From positions 627,501 to 691,500 of the forward strand of contig NZ_CP050301.1 of the NCBI RefSeq assembly GCF_014189505.1: a DNA stretch of 64,000 bases, in the 5' to 3' direction. This document shows, in pieces, positions 38,037 through 46,831 of the stretch (its first letter is position 1; each line of letters begins with the position of its first letter). Both the position numbers and the translations under genes were made by a program. Below the pieces are notes generated by a model. The model did no database searches. It was not told where the DNA came from and saw only the letters and a program-made list of their open reading frames with translations. This DNA is from Phyllobacterium sp. 628. GTDB lineage: Bacteria; Pseudomonadota; Alphaproteobacteria; Rhizobiales; Rhizobiaceae.

Positions 38037-38728
38037 CAGAAATCCAGATCGCCGTAATGCGATGACGGCGGCAGGCCGCGTACACGATCAGAAAGCAGCG
38101 GACGGAACGAGGGCCGCGATTTCATGCGCGTGTACCAGTCGCGGGCAGCCTTGTATTCGGCCCACTTGATCTCGCCGAGATAGTCGAGAATCGAGATGGA
38201 GGACGCGGCGGCCATGTCGGCATAGCTGGGCGTTGGACCGGCCAGCCAGTTGCGCGTGGCAGTCAGCCAGTCAATATATTTCATATGCTGGGTAATGTTG
38301 GCGCGGGCTGCACGAATGGCGGTGGAATCAGGCGCACCCCCGCCCTGTTCGGCGGTCATATGCAGCTTGAAAATACGCTCGCGCGCCATGTGGCGGGTGA
38401 CTTCATTTTCGAACTTGACCAAGAACCAGTCGACCAGCCGGCGCACTTCGGCGCGGTTGAGCGAGTCCTCGGGAAACAGGCGGCGGCTGCGTTTGAGCGC
38501 GCCGCGTGTCTCGTCGATATATTCTGAAATAACAGTTGCTCCGGCCACGGGCACGTCGCCTTCCGCAAGAAGCACAGGCAGCGTACCGGCAGGATTGAGA
38601 GCAAGAAACTCCTTGCGCCTCGACCAGCTGTTTTCTTCGATCAGCTCAACTTCGATCTCATATTCGTTGAGGATAAGCCGGGCATAGCGCGAACCGGTGG
38701 ACATCGGATGATGAAATAGCGTCAACAT
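38036..38728 (-). CDS. Glutathione S-transferase family protein
   Basis: The 230-residue protein has a thioredoxin-like N-terminal domain (LTLFHHPMSTGSRYARLILN, then LNPAGTLPVLLAEGDVPVAG) with the cis-proline of the glutathione site, and an all-helical C-terminal domain (WLAGPTPSYADMAAASSISI). The Met at 38728 fits the family; an in-frame start at 38761 has no ribosome site. Substrate unknown. It overlaps queG by one base. Confidence 0.88.
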   Translation of the reverse strand: MLTLFHHPMSTGSRYARLILNEYEIEVELIEENSWSRRKEFLALNPAGTLPVLLAEGDVPVAGATVISEYIDETRGALKRSRRLFPEDSLNRAEVRRLVDWFLVKFENEVTRHMARERIFKLHMTAEQGGGAPDSTAIRAARANITQHMKYIDWLTATRNWLAGPTPSYADMAAASSISILDYLGEIKWAEYKAARDWYTRMKSRPSFRPLLSDRVRGLPPSSHYGDLDF

Positions 38729-38889
38729 GGCAGGTGTTTCATAAATCTTTCGAACTGGCATTTTATCAGGGGGCAGCGTATTGCTCGGCAGCCCTTGAGT
38801 CTATGCGAACCTATAGGCGCAACCGCGGCGTGAGACAAGCAAACAGCACGTGATCATCCGAACCGGGATCACCATGGGAATTTATAATC

Positions 38890-39696
38890 ATGGAATCACA
38901 GACAATTGTCGAAGCTCTTTTTCTCGGATTGGTGGAAGGGTTAACAGAGTTTATACCGGTCTCCTCCACGGGCCACCTTTTGCTCGCCGGACATTTTCTC
39001 GGCTTTGAATCAAACGGCAAAACATTCGAGGTGCTGATCCAGCTTGGTGCGATCCTTGCCATCCTCACAGTCTATTTCGGCCGTCTTCTGAAAATCGCCC
39101 GTGATTTGCCCAGCGATGCCCGCACACAGCGCTTCGTCGCTGGTATCCTGGTGGCTTTTTTGCCAGCCGTGGTCATTGGCATTCTCGCACACGGCTTCAT
39201 CAAGACTGTGCTGTTTGAATCGCCGATGCTGATTTGCGTCATGTTGATTATCGGTGGAATCATCCTTCTATGGGTAGACCGGCTGGACTTGAAGCCGCGC
39301 TATACCAACGTGATGGATTATCCGCTGTCGCTGTGTCTGAAGATCGGCTTCATTCAGTGTCTTGCCATGATCCCCGGAACATCCCGTTCGGGCGCGACCA
39401 TTGTTGGTGCGTTGCTGCTTGGTACTGACAAGCGCTCGGCTGCGGAATTCTCGTTCTTTCTGGCAATGCCGACCATGGCGGGCGCCTTTGCCTACGATCT
39501 TTTCAAAAATCGTGATGTCCTGACAATGAATGACGCATCGCTCATTGCTATCGGCTTTGTCGCAGCCTTTATCTCGGGCGTGTTCGTCGTACGGTATCTC
39601 CTCGATTATGTTTCACGTCATGGCTTTGCACTGTTTGCCTATTGGCGCGTCATCGTGGGCACGGTTGGCCTGATCGCCATTATCCTGGCGAAGTAA
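38890..39696 (+). CDS. uppP: Undecaprenyl-diphosphatase
   Basis: UppP (BacA) removes a phosphate from undecaprenyl pyrophosphate at the inner membrane, recycling the peptidoglycan carrier lipid and giving bacitracin tolerance. The catalytic motifs [20 protein letters not shown] and [18 protein letters not shown] are intact, with about eight membrane helices in 268 residues. It is a single gene, divergent from the gst-queG group. Confidence 0.96.
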   Translation: MESQTIVEALFLGLVEGLTEFIPVSSTGHLLLAGHFLGFESNGKTFEVLIQLGAILAILTVYFGRLLKIARDLPSDARTQRFVAGILVAFLPAVVIGILAHGFIKTVLFESPMLICVMLIIGGIILLWVDRLDLKPRYTNVMDYPLSLCLKIGFIQCLAMIPGTSRSGATIVGALLLGTDKRSAAEFSFFLAMPTMAGAFAYDLFKNRDVLTMNDASLIAIGFVAAFISGVFVVRYLLDYVSRHGFALFAYWRVIVGTVGLIAIILAK

Positions 39697-39719
39697 GGAG
39701 ACCATGGGACGAGCGGTAA

Positions 39720-39746
39720 GCTCTCCCGCAAGCAATGCGGGAGAGT
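39720..39746. terminator. Hairpin between convergent uppP and ilvG
   Basis: CTCTCCCGCA and TGCGGGAGAG pair around a five-base loop. It sits between the two convergent stops and probably terminates transcription from one or both sides; flanking T runs are weak. Confidence 0.6.
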
Positions 39747-39769
39747 TATCAGGTGCTCTTGCCTGATGG

Positions 39770-41557
39770 TTATGCGAACCCTTGGCTGCCGTGATGGATA
39801 GCCTTCGCCCATGCGGTGTCATCCGCCAGCATCATCTGATTGTGGGTCTCATCTGGCCGCATCATCGGGAAGCAGTTTTCAAGCCTGGCGACCCGGCAAT
39901 CGAATAGAACAGGCCGGTCAATTGCGATCATTTCCCGGATCGCATCATCCAGCAGAGCAGGGCTATCACAGCGGATGCCGTGACCGCCAAACGCTTCCGC
40001 CAGCTTCACGAAATCCGGCAGAGCCTCGCTGTATGAATGCGTCTGACGGTTTCCATACTGGATTTGCTGCAATTGACCGACCATACCCATATGCCCATTG
40101 TTGAGAATGAAGATCTTGATCGGGGCATTGTGCTGAACTGCCGCTGACATTTCCTTCATCGTCATCTGTACTGAGGCATCGCCGGCAATATCAATGACGA
40201 GGCTTTTGGGGTTGGCGATCTGCACACCAAGTGCCGCCGGAAGGCCATATCCCATGGTGCCGAGCCCGCCGGATGTCATCCAGCGGTTGGGTTGCTCGAA
40301 GGGGTAATATTGAGCCGCCCACATCTGGTGCAGCTCCACTTCCGTGGTGATGTAAGTATCCCGGTCCCGTGTCAGCGCATACAGACGTTCGATGGCATAT
40401 TGCGGCATGATGACGTCGTCACGCATCGTGTATGAAAATGACTGCCGGGCCCGCCAGCGATCAATACTTTCCCACCAGGCAGCGAGCCGCGCTTTGTCAG
40501 GCGATTGCGGCAGCGCCCGCCAAAGCCGGACGATCTCGGTAAGCACATCGGCGGCATCACCCTGGATGCCGATATCCGCGCGGACGTTTTTATTGATCGA
40601 GGACGGATCGATATCGATGTGGATTTTGACAGAGTCTGGCGAGAAACCATCAACACGCGACGTTACCCGGTCGTCGAAGCGGGCGCCTATGCAAAGCATA
40701 AGATCGCAATCGTGCATCGCCATATTGGCCTCGTAAGCGCCATGCAAGCCGGTCATCTTCAGCCAGTTCGGGCCTGATGCCGGATAGGCGCCAAGCCCCA
40801 TGAGCGTCGAGGTGACCGGAAATCCGGTCAGGTCCGCCAGTTCCCGCAGAAGTTTCGATGCTTCAGGACCGGAATTGATGATGCCGCCACCGGTGTAAAT
40901 GATGGGCCGCCGTGCCTTTGCCATAAGAGCGACGGCAGCCTCGATCCTGCTCAACTGACCGCTCACAGGTGATGCGTTGTTTGTCTGCCATGGCACTTCG
41001 CCGGGCGGCGTGTAGCGTCCCGAGGCATAGAGCACATCTTTTGGCATATCGACGAGAACGGGGCCCGGTCGTCCGGATTTGGCGGTCCTGAAGGCTTTAT
41101 GGATGGTTGCAGCCAGATCATCGACATGGTTGACCAGCCAATTGTGCTTCGTGCACGGACGGGTAATGCCCACCGTGTCGCATTCCTGAAATGCATCCGT
41201 ACCGATCAGCGCAGTTGCCACCTGACCCGACAGGCAGACGATAGGGATGGAATCCATCAACGCATCCTGCAGCGGTGTGATGGCATTGGTAACGCCGGGA
41301 CCCGAGGTGACCAGCATGACGCCAACCTTGCCGCTTGAGCGTGCGTAGCCTTCGGCAGCGTGGCCAGCTCCCTGCTCATGGCGAACAAGGATGTGTTTTA
41401 TGTCTTCCTGCTGGAAAAGCTCGTCATAGATCGGCAGCACAGCCGCGCCGGGATAGCCGAAAATATGCCGAACACCATGGTCGCGCAGCGCCTGGAGAAC
41501 AATTTCTGCGCCGGTCATTGGCGCGTATGAAGTCCGAATGGAATGATCATCCGTCAT
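39770..41557 (-). CDS. ilvG: Acetolactate synthase, catalytic subunit
   Basis: This thiamine-diphosphate enzyme makes acetolactate or acetohydroxybutyrate, the first shared step of valine, isoleucine and leucine synthesis. Present are the substrate/TPP segment FGYPGAAVLPIYDEL, the glutamate in LVRHEQGAGHAAEGYA, FAD-region MTGLHGAYEANMAMHDCD and the TPP motif GDASVQMTMKEMSAAVQHN to NNGHMGMV. The length of 595 residues is standard. No small regulatory subunit gene (ilvN/ilvH) follows, unlike the usual ilvIH pair, so this is a stand-alone paralogue or shares a subunit coded elsewhere. An attenuator with a Val/Ile/Leu-rich leader peptide lies upstream. Confidence 0.92.
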   Translation of the reverse strand: MTDDHSIRTSYAPMTGAEIVLQALRDHGVRHIFGYPGAAVLPIYDELFQQEDIKHILVRHEQGAGHAAEGYARSSGKVGVMLVTSGPGVTNAITPLQDALMDSIPIVCLSGQVATALIGTDAFQECDTVGITRPCTKHNWLVNHVDDLAATIHKAFRTAKSGRPGPVLVDMPKDVLYASGRYTPPGEVPWQTNNASPVSGQLSRIEAAVALMAKARRPIIYTGGGIINSGPEASKLLRELADLTGFPVTSTLMGLGAYPASGPNWLKMTGLHGAYEANMAMHDCDLMLCIGARFDDRVTSRVDGFSPDSVKIHIDIDPSSINKNVRADIGIQGDAADVLTEIVRLWRALPQSPDKARLAAWWESIDRWRARQSFSYTMRDDVIMPQYAIERLYALTRDRDTYITTEVELHQMWAAQYYPFEQPNRWMTSGGLGTMGYGLPAALGVQIANPKSLVIDIAGDASVQMTMKEMSAAVQHNAPIKIFILNNGHMGMVGQLQQIQYGNRQTHSYSEALPDFVKLAEAFGGHGIRCDSPALLDDAIREMIAIDRPVLFDCRVARLENCFPMMRPDETHNQMMLADDTAWAKAIHHGSQGFA

Positions 41558-41623
41558 GATTCTGTCCGTTCTGTAGAGGTGATAATGCGGAAAATCTGAC
41601 GAGGCTGGCCCGAATTGCGGGCA

Positions 41624-41646
41624 TAAAAAAGGCCCCGTCAGGAGCC
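41624..41646 (-). terminator. Attenuator terminator before the acetolactate synthase gene
   Basis: On the minus strand GGCTCC-TGAC-GGGGCC is followed directly by a T7 run, a classic intrinsic terminator placed about 70 bases before the coding start and after the leader peptide. It would stop transcription when branched-chain aminoacyl-tRNA is plentiful. Confidence 0.85.
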
Positions 41647-41708
41647 TGCTTACCGCGCATGGGTGCTTTCGCCGGATGGTTATACCATCCTGCCCATGCG
41701 CCCTATCA
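41647..41708 (-). promoter_or_regulatory. Leader pause hairpin of the ilv attenuator
   Basis: On the minus strand GCGCATGGGCAGGATGG and CCATCCGGC...CCCATGCGC form a long stem that covers the end and stop codon of the leader peptide. It is the 1:2 (pause/protector) structure expected in ribosome-mediated attenuation, upstream of the terminator. Confidence 0.7.
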
Positions 41709-41736
41709 CCACAACGAGAACCATTACGATCTTCAT
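41680..41736 (-). CDS. ilv leader peptide
   Basis: An 18-residue open frame reads MKIVMVLVVVIGRMGRMV then TAA. Eight of the residues 3-18 are Val, Ile or Leu, in the run IVMVLVVVI. It precedes a pause hairpin and a T-run terminator and then acetolactate synthase, so ribosome stalling at these codons when branched-chain amino acids run short would favour readthrough. The frame is too short for normal gene calls. Confidence 0.85.
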   Translation of the reverse strand: MKIVMVLVVVIGRMGRMV

Positions 41737-41835
41737 GGTCTTACAAGTAGACAGAAAATTCCACGGCGTCAACGCGGGGAAGCTGCGCCGCGCCGGGATC
41801 AGCGTCCGGCGCAGATTAGTCAAAGGATCTTTGGA

Positions 41836-42804
41836 TCAGGCCGGCTTCTGACTGGAATACTGCCCCTGAACCCGGAAGCGCCAGAGATAGGATGGCAGGA
41901 TTGTCTCGATGGTTTGCGGTTGAATGCCGAGACCTTCCAGCGTCCGCTTTTCTGTTTTGGCCTCTTCAGACACGACATAGTCCTTCTGCAGCAGGATAAC
42001 CTGATCCTTGGTTATCACCGGCTTTGGCAGAAGACCAAGAATTGAACCCTGAACTCTGGCAACCCACCACGGAAGCGAGATCAGCAGGCGCTTGCGACCG
42101 ATAACGCGCAGGGTTTCCTCCATGCACTGGCGGAAGGTCAGCACCTCGGCGCCGCCCAGTTCGTAAACGGAACCGGTCTTCAGAGCACCATCCACTGATC
42201 GGGCGATCACTTCGGCAAGATCACCGACATAGACCGGCTGGAATTTGGTGTTACCGCCGCCAATGAGAGGTATAAAGGGCGAAATGCGTGCCATGGCAGC
42301 AAATTTGTTAAAGAAATCATCTTCCGGCCCAAACACGATGGATGGACGGATGATTACTGCATCCGGCAACGTTTCGCGCACGGCGGCCTCACCGCGTCCC
42401 TTGGTGCTGGCATAGATGGATGGAGACTGCGGATCGGCACCCAATGCCGACATATGAGTCAGTGGAACGCCAGCTGCGCGCGCAGCTTCCGCTACCGCAT
42501 GCGCACCGAAAACCTGCACGGTGTTGAATTTCTGATTGCCGGTTTCATAGGGAATACCGACAAGGTTGATCACATGGTCCGAACCGGCGACGGCGCGGTC
42601 GATGGACCAGCGGTAGCGCAGGTTGGCCTGTACGGCCTGAATCTGGCCGACACCGCCCAAGGGCTGAAGATGGAATGCAAGATCGGGACGGCGGACAGCG
42701 ACGCGAACACGATAGCCGCGCGCCGTCAGGGCGCGTACCACGTGACGACCAACAAAACCTGAGCCCCCGAAAATGGTGACAAGTTTGGGTTTCGTGATTG
42801 TCAT
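41836..42804 (-). CDS. NDUFA9-like NAD(P)-binding protein
   Basis: This is an atypical short-chain dehydrogenase of 322 residues related to the complex I accessory subunit NDUFA9. The Rossmann loop is TIFGGSGFVGRHVVRALTAR, then AVQANLRYRWSIDRAVAGSD and IRPSIVFGPEDDFFNKFA. Alphaproteobacteria, the mitochondrial relatives, commonly carry such a gene. Association with complex I or with ubiquinone metabolism is inferred from family. It stands alone upstream of the ilv leader on the minus strand. Confidence 0.88.
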   Translation of the reverse strand: MTITKPKLVTIFGGSGFVGRHVVRALTARGYRVRVAVRRPDLAFHLQPLGGVGQIQAVQANLRYRWSIDRAVAGSDHVINLVGIPYETGNQKFNTVQVFGAHAVAEAARAAGVPLTHMSALGADPQSPSIYASTKGRGEAAVRETLPDAVIIRPSIVFGPEDDFFNKFAAMARISPFIPLIGGGNTKFQPVYVGDLAEVIARSVDGALKTGSVYELGGAEVLTFRQCMEETLRVIGRKRLLISLPWWVARVQGSILGLLPKPVITKDQVILLQKDYVVSEEAKTEKRTLEGLGIQPQTIETILPSYLWRFRVQGQYSSQKPA

Positions 42805-42952
42805 CAGGTTCTCCTATCGAAATCGTCCAATATTCCCATGCTGTTTAAAGCCTTTTACCGCGAAGGCAAAGGGTTGATCGGAGTCTGCTCTCGCGGCGCG
42901 TTGCCGCGCTTGCCGCTATAATAAACTCCGGATGTCGGCCTGTTTTGATCAG

Positions 42953-44221
42953 TTACCAGCCGCAGGCGGCAGAATAGTCCGCGAGCACCTGATCAATGGC
43001 GGCAATCAAAATTGCTTCCGGATTGTTCCGGTCTGCGGGCCCAATGGCGAGATTGGGCAGGAACTGCCGCAGCAGCGTTTCCGGGATTGCGTGGCCGCTG
43101 AGGGCAATCGTGAGCTTGTTGACAGCCTCAGTCGCTTCCGGCTCGGTCCAATAATAGCGGATACGATCACTGTAGCTGTAGTGGCGTTGCACATGCCGAT
43201 CATTGTCGCTGCCATGATAATGGGATGCCCAATGATCAGGTTTTTCCAGCATCAGCCGCTCCATGGTTCCCGCCAGAGAGCGCATGCCATAGGCCGGGTC
43301 AAGTTCCCCGGCAATCAGATCAAGACCATACAGCGCTTCACGCAGGGCGAATGTCAGGCCCGGCCCGACCTTCAAAATGGGGAATCCGTCCCGCACCAGC
43401 GCCGCAAGCGCGGGCACTGTCTGATAATCGGTGGAATGCGCTTCGAATACAAATTGCGGTTCGCTATTGAGCAGTTGCGACAGCACGACTGCCTGTTCCG
43501 GGCGGTATTCCACGACATTCTCATTACCGAACTCGACGCCCGGCTGCACGACAATGCCGATCACCCGGTCAAATGCGTCTTGCAAGCCTTCGCTGGCAAA
43601 CCGTTCGCGATGCACCGCGATCGTCTGCCGCGCGGCGTCGGGGCTGGTCGGGGTGACCTCGGTCAATGCGTGATCGGCACCACCGGGCACCGGCACTTCC
43701 GTCCCGATGATGTAACTGGGCAGGGCGAAGCCGCTTGTAACGGCTGCCTTTTCGGCCGCCTTAGCGAGCCGCGCCGCGCGTTGTGCGGTCACGGTATCAT
43801 CGAGCGCTGCCGGTTCTCCGGCACAACCCATGCTGGCGTCGAGGTGGATCTTGGTGAATCCGGCGCTCACGTAATCGGCAACCATGATTTCGGCCTTCGC
43901 CAAAGCTTCCTCGGCGGGAAGCTTGCGCCACGGGTTGGGCCCGAGATGATCGCCGCCGAAAATCAGTCTGTCCCGGTCAAATCCCTCTTCGCGGGCTATC
44001 GCCTCGACAAAGACCACGAAATCGGCGGGCGTCATGCCTGTATAGCCGCCATACTGGTTGACCTGATTGCAGGTGGCTTCGATCAGTACGATCTGTCCAT
44101 GCCGCTTGCCGCGCCGCAGGGCTGCCCGCACTACGAGCGGATGTGCCGAGCAAACGGAGGTTATACCGGCATTTTCACCGTTCCGATGGGCGTTGGCCAA
44201 TTGGGAGAAAGACGTGAACAT
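42953..44221 (-). CDS. gatZ: GatZ/KbaZ-like tagatose-6-phosphate protein
   Basis: The 422-residue protein matches the D-tagatose-bisphosphate aldolase non-catalytic subunit family: SVCSAHPLVVRAALRR, IEATCNQVNQYGGYTGMTP, FGGDHLGPNPW and FEAHSTDYQT. In Agrobacterium a protein of this family has been reported to act as a tagatose-6-phosphate 4-epimerase giving fructose 6-phosphate, without GatY. No gatY occurs here, while a PfkB sugar kinase gene lies three bases upstream, so an epimerase role after a tagatose kinase is plausible. Confidence 0.85.
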   Translation of the reverse strand: MFTSFSQLANAHRNGENAGITSVCSAHPLVVRAALRRGKRHGQIVLIEATCNQVNQYGGYTGMTPADFVVFVEAIAREEGFDRDRLIFGGDHLGPNPWRKLPAEEALAKAEIMVADYVSAGFTKIHLDASMGCAGEPAALDDTVTAQRAARLAKAAEKAAVTSGFALPSYIIGTEVPVPGGADHALTEVTPTSPDAARQTIAVHRERFASEGLQDAFDRVIGIVVQPGVEFGNENVVEYRPEQAVVLSQLLNSEPQFVFEAHSTDYQTVPALAALVRDGFPILKVGPGLTFALREALYGLDLIAGELDPAYGMRSLAGTMERLMLEKPDHWASHYHGSDNDRHVQRHYSYSDRIRYYWTEPEATEAVNKLTIALSGHAIPETLLRQFLPNLAIGPADRNNPEAILIAAIDQVLADYSAACGW

Positions 44222-44223
44222 GC

Positions 44224-45231
44224 TTATTTCCTCTTTGTTGCCGCAATAAACTGATCGAGTTCTTCGAACGTCGATGTACCCTCCATAGGTCCCAGACGGG
44301 TGACATTGCGGGCACCGGCCGCGTTGGCATAGTCGAGCGCTTTTTCAGCCGAATGGCCAAGGCGGCGGCAGGTGAGATAGGTCGCGCCAAAACAATCACC
44401 CGCTCCGGTCGGATCAACTTCCTCGACGGTGAATGCAGGGCGCTCGATATGTCCGTTTTTCGTGTAAAGCGCCGAGCCGTGCTGTCCGCGCTTCACCACG
44501 ATTTCCGCAACGCCGGATGCAAGTAATTTCCCGACAGCTTCGCTTTCCGATGCGGCGGGGCGGGCGACGAAAAGCTCTTCTCCGGATGGCAGCAGCAAAT
44601 CTGCGGCTGCAATCAGGGCGGCAAACTGGCGTCCCGTTTCTTCGCCTGCAGCCAGCTCTTTGCGCATGTTGGGGTCGAGCGACACTGTTCCACGACGTTG
44701 TTTGACGGTGTGGAGCGCATATTCGATGATCGGCCATACTGCAGGTATCGACAGGGCTGACCCCATGACATGCAAATGACCTGCGCGGCCAATCAATGCT
44801 TTGGCGGCCTCCGTCAGTTTGATTTTACCTGCCGCACTGCGGGCAATATTGTAGACAAAGTCACGGCTGCCATCGGCTGCGTAGCGCACGAATGCGCTGC
44901 CCGTCGGATATTCCTGGCTGACGGCAATTGCCGAAACATCGGCGCCGTCGGCACGTAACCGTTCAACATTGAGTTGGCCAAAATCATCATTGCCGACGCT
45001 GGCGATAATGCCAGCTTTGGCCCCGAGTTTGGCCACCTGATCGATAAAGATAGCCGGCGCACCACTGGGAAAGGGACCAATCAGCGGCTGCGCTTCGAGA
45101 AAGCCCTTGCCGATTGTCGTGGCCATGATCTCCACAAGGATTTCGCCGACGGTAATGGTCGGGCCAAGGCCTTCCAAAGCCAGTGCAGATGAGGTCACGT
45201 CAAGCGCCATATTGATCATTGCCTGTTGCAT
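44224..45231 (-). CDS. PfkB-family sugar kinase, probable tagatose kinase
   Basis: This ribokinase-fold kinase (335 residues) has the N-terminal [11 protein letters not shown], the sugar-binding [19 protein letters not shown], and the C-terminal anion hole [19 protein letters not shown] with catalytic Asp. It is upstream of and almost contiguous with gatZ and downstream of a LacI gene. Context suggests D-tagatose phosphorylation to tagatose 6-phosphate. The exact start is unclear: Met codons at 45231, 45219 and 45210 all lack a strong ribosome site. Confidence 0.85.
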   Translation of the reverse strand: MQQAMINMALDVTSSALALEGLGPTITVGEILVEIMATTIGKGFLEAQPLIGPFPSGAPAIFIDQVAKLGAKAGIIASVGNDDFGQLNVERLRADGADVSAIAVSQEYPTGSAFVRYAADGSRDFVYNIARSAAGKIKLTEAAKALIGRAGHLHVMGSALSIPAVWPIIEYALHTVKQRRGTVSLDPNMRKELAAGEETGRQFAALIAAADLLLPSGEELFVARPAASESEAVGKLLASGVAEIVVKRGQHGSALYTKNGHIERPAFTVEEVDPTGAGDCFGATYLTCRRLGHSAEKALDYANAAGARNVTRLGPMEGTSTFEELDQFIAATKRK

Positions 45232-45303
45232 GCGTTAGAGCCGTCAAACGAACGCTCGTCCCTGACTGATAATCTCAATTATTTCCATGTCAACAGGTAA
45301 ATC

Positions 45304-45317
45304 TTTACGCGCGACAA
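45304..45317. promoter_or_regulatory. Possible LacI half-operator before the tagatose kinase gene
   Basis: TTTACGCGCGACAA shares TTTACG-N2-CG with the full palindrome at 46785, and lies about 75 bases before the kinase start. The right half is degenerate. Confidence 0.3.
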
Positions 45318-45370
45318 GTTTTATCGCAAACCGGCTTTGTGAAACAATCAATCGAATTCACGGCACTTGG

Positions 45371-46417
45371 TCAGGCAGACGTGCGCAGCATGATTTCTGC
45401 GTTGAGCAGGATGCGTTCATTGGCAGGCAGTTCAAACTTCGAATCCTGATGTTCGCCGAGTTTGTGGAACAGCAGAGCCGCCGCCAGCCTGCCGATTTCA
45501 TTGTAGTTTTGCGCAACGGTCGTCAATGGCGGACACATATAGCGCGACAACGGCTGGTCATCGTGGCCGGCCACGCGCAAATCGCAGTCCTGACCGCGAC
45601 CGACTTTCAAGCCCGCCTGAAACGCCGCCGCGATCACGCCAAAGGCAACGCGATCATTGGCGCACAGGACTGTTTTCGTCGGAAAGCCGCCCTTGCGCAA
45701 AATGTCGACAGTCGCATCGAATGCGGCCTTCTCGAAATCCCAGCCGGACCCCTGTTCAACCTCGACAATATGCGGTTGGAATTTGAGGCTCTGCATGGCC
45801 TCGACATAAGCATTGCGCCGCTCAATGGCATTGCTGTTAACTGCGGGCATGCCGAAATAACACGGAAGATCGCCGGAGCGCGTGAGGTAATCGACGATGA
45901 GTTGAAAGCTCTGCCGATTGTTTGTGCCGACAAAAGGCGATGTCGTGTCGAGGGGCGAGTCCACATAGATCATTGGGATGGATTCGCCGAGCTTCAGCAG
46001 CTTGTCCTGATGCGATTGCACGCCAAGCGGCGCAATGATCGAGCCGGCAACATTCATCGATTTGAATGTTTCGATGGCACGTTCTTCCAGCTCCGGCTTG
46101 CCGTCGGAGCTTAGAACAAAGGCGAGATAACCCGCCTGTTCTGCAATGCCTTCAATGCGGCGCGTCAGGGCCGTATAGAAAGGATCGCTTGAGTTCGGGA
46201 TAATAATGCCAAGTATATTGGTCCGGCGACGATTGAGATTGACGGCGAAGATATTGGGACGGAAGCCGGATTGTTTGACGGCTATCTCGATCAGTTCGCG
46301 GGTCTTTTTGCGCACTGAATTGGGATCATTGAAATATTTCGACACAGTCGGGCGCGATAGTCCGACAAACGTGGAAAAATCTTCCATTGTTCTGATCGTC
46401 TTTTTCACCGCGTGCAT
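45371..46417 (-). CDS. LacI-family transcriptional regulator
   Basis: The 348-residue regulator has an N-terminal helix-turn-helix (MEDFSTFVGLSRPTVSKYFN) with the hinge helix, and a periplasmic-binding-like sensor domain (ILGIIIPNSSDPFYTALTRR, VLCANDRVAFG, LRVAGHDDQPLSRYMCPPLT). It is divergent from the solute-binding protein gene and lies upstream of the kinase-gatZ pair, so it probably controls both in response to a hexitol or tagatose. Confidence 0.92.
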   Translation of the reverse strand: MHAVKKTIRTMEDFSTFVGLSRPTVSKYFNDPNSVRKKTRELIEIAVKQSGFRPNIFAVNLNRRRTNILGIIIPNSSDPFYTALTRRIEGIAEQAGYLAFVLSSDGKPELEERAIETFKSMNVAGSIIAPLGVQSHQDKLLKLGESIPMIYVDSPLDTTSPFVGTNNRQSFQLIVDYLTRSGDLPCYFGMPAVNSNAIERRNAYVEAMQSLKFQPHIVEVEQGSGWDFEKAAFDATVDILRKGGFPTKTVLCANDRVAFGVIAAAFQAGLKVGRGQDCDLRVAGHDDQPLSRYMCPPLTTVAQNYNEIGRLAAALLFHKLGEHQDSKFELPANERILLNAEIMLRTSA

Positions 46418-46784
46418 TCCCTTTCACGATCGTTTCGTCCGGATTAACTGACGTCGTCGTGCCTACCAAGAAATTGTCGCAGGACAATTTATACCCATTG
46501 ATACTGCGGCTTACATAACTCATCGTCGATTCATGACGGCGCGGTCAACTAAAAATTTACAATGCCTCTCACTTGCGTCAAAATCCGGATTGATCCGCAG
46601 TAACTCTTGACCTGCCTTGTATCAGTATGATTTCCAACGATTGAAACCGGATCATGTTCAAACCCTGCCGGAATCGTTCAGCGGTAATCATCATGCCAAC
46701 CGTTGTTGCGGTATCGCATTGCGCCAGTTCTAGCCTGCTTCCGGGCGCCGGGCACCTCATTTTTTATGTGTTTATTAATTTAAG
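46418..46784. other. Long intergenic region between the LacI and binding-protein genes
   Basis: No gene is apparent. It must hold the promoter of the LacI gene and, at its right end next to the palindrome at 46785, that of the solute-binding protein gene. Confidence 0.4.
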
Positions 46785-46798
46785 TTTACGTGCGTAAA
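46785..46798. promoter_or_regulatory. LacI-type palindrome before the binding-protein gene
   Basis: TTTACG-TG-CGTAAA is a perfect 6-bp-arm palindrome with a two-base centre, 34 bases upstream of the ATG at 46832. Size, symmetry and central CG-rich halves fit a LacI-family operator. Confidence 0.5.
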
Positions 46799-46831
46799 AT
46801 TTGTGCGTTAATCCTTGGAGGAGGAAAAGAG

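Noticed and set aside
42932..44254. Plus-strand open frame of 440 codons
   Set aside because: Antisense shadow of the gatZ-like gene, which carries clear family motifs on the minus strand.
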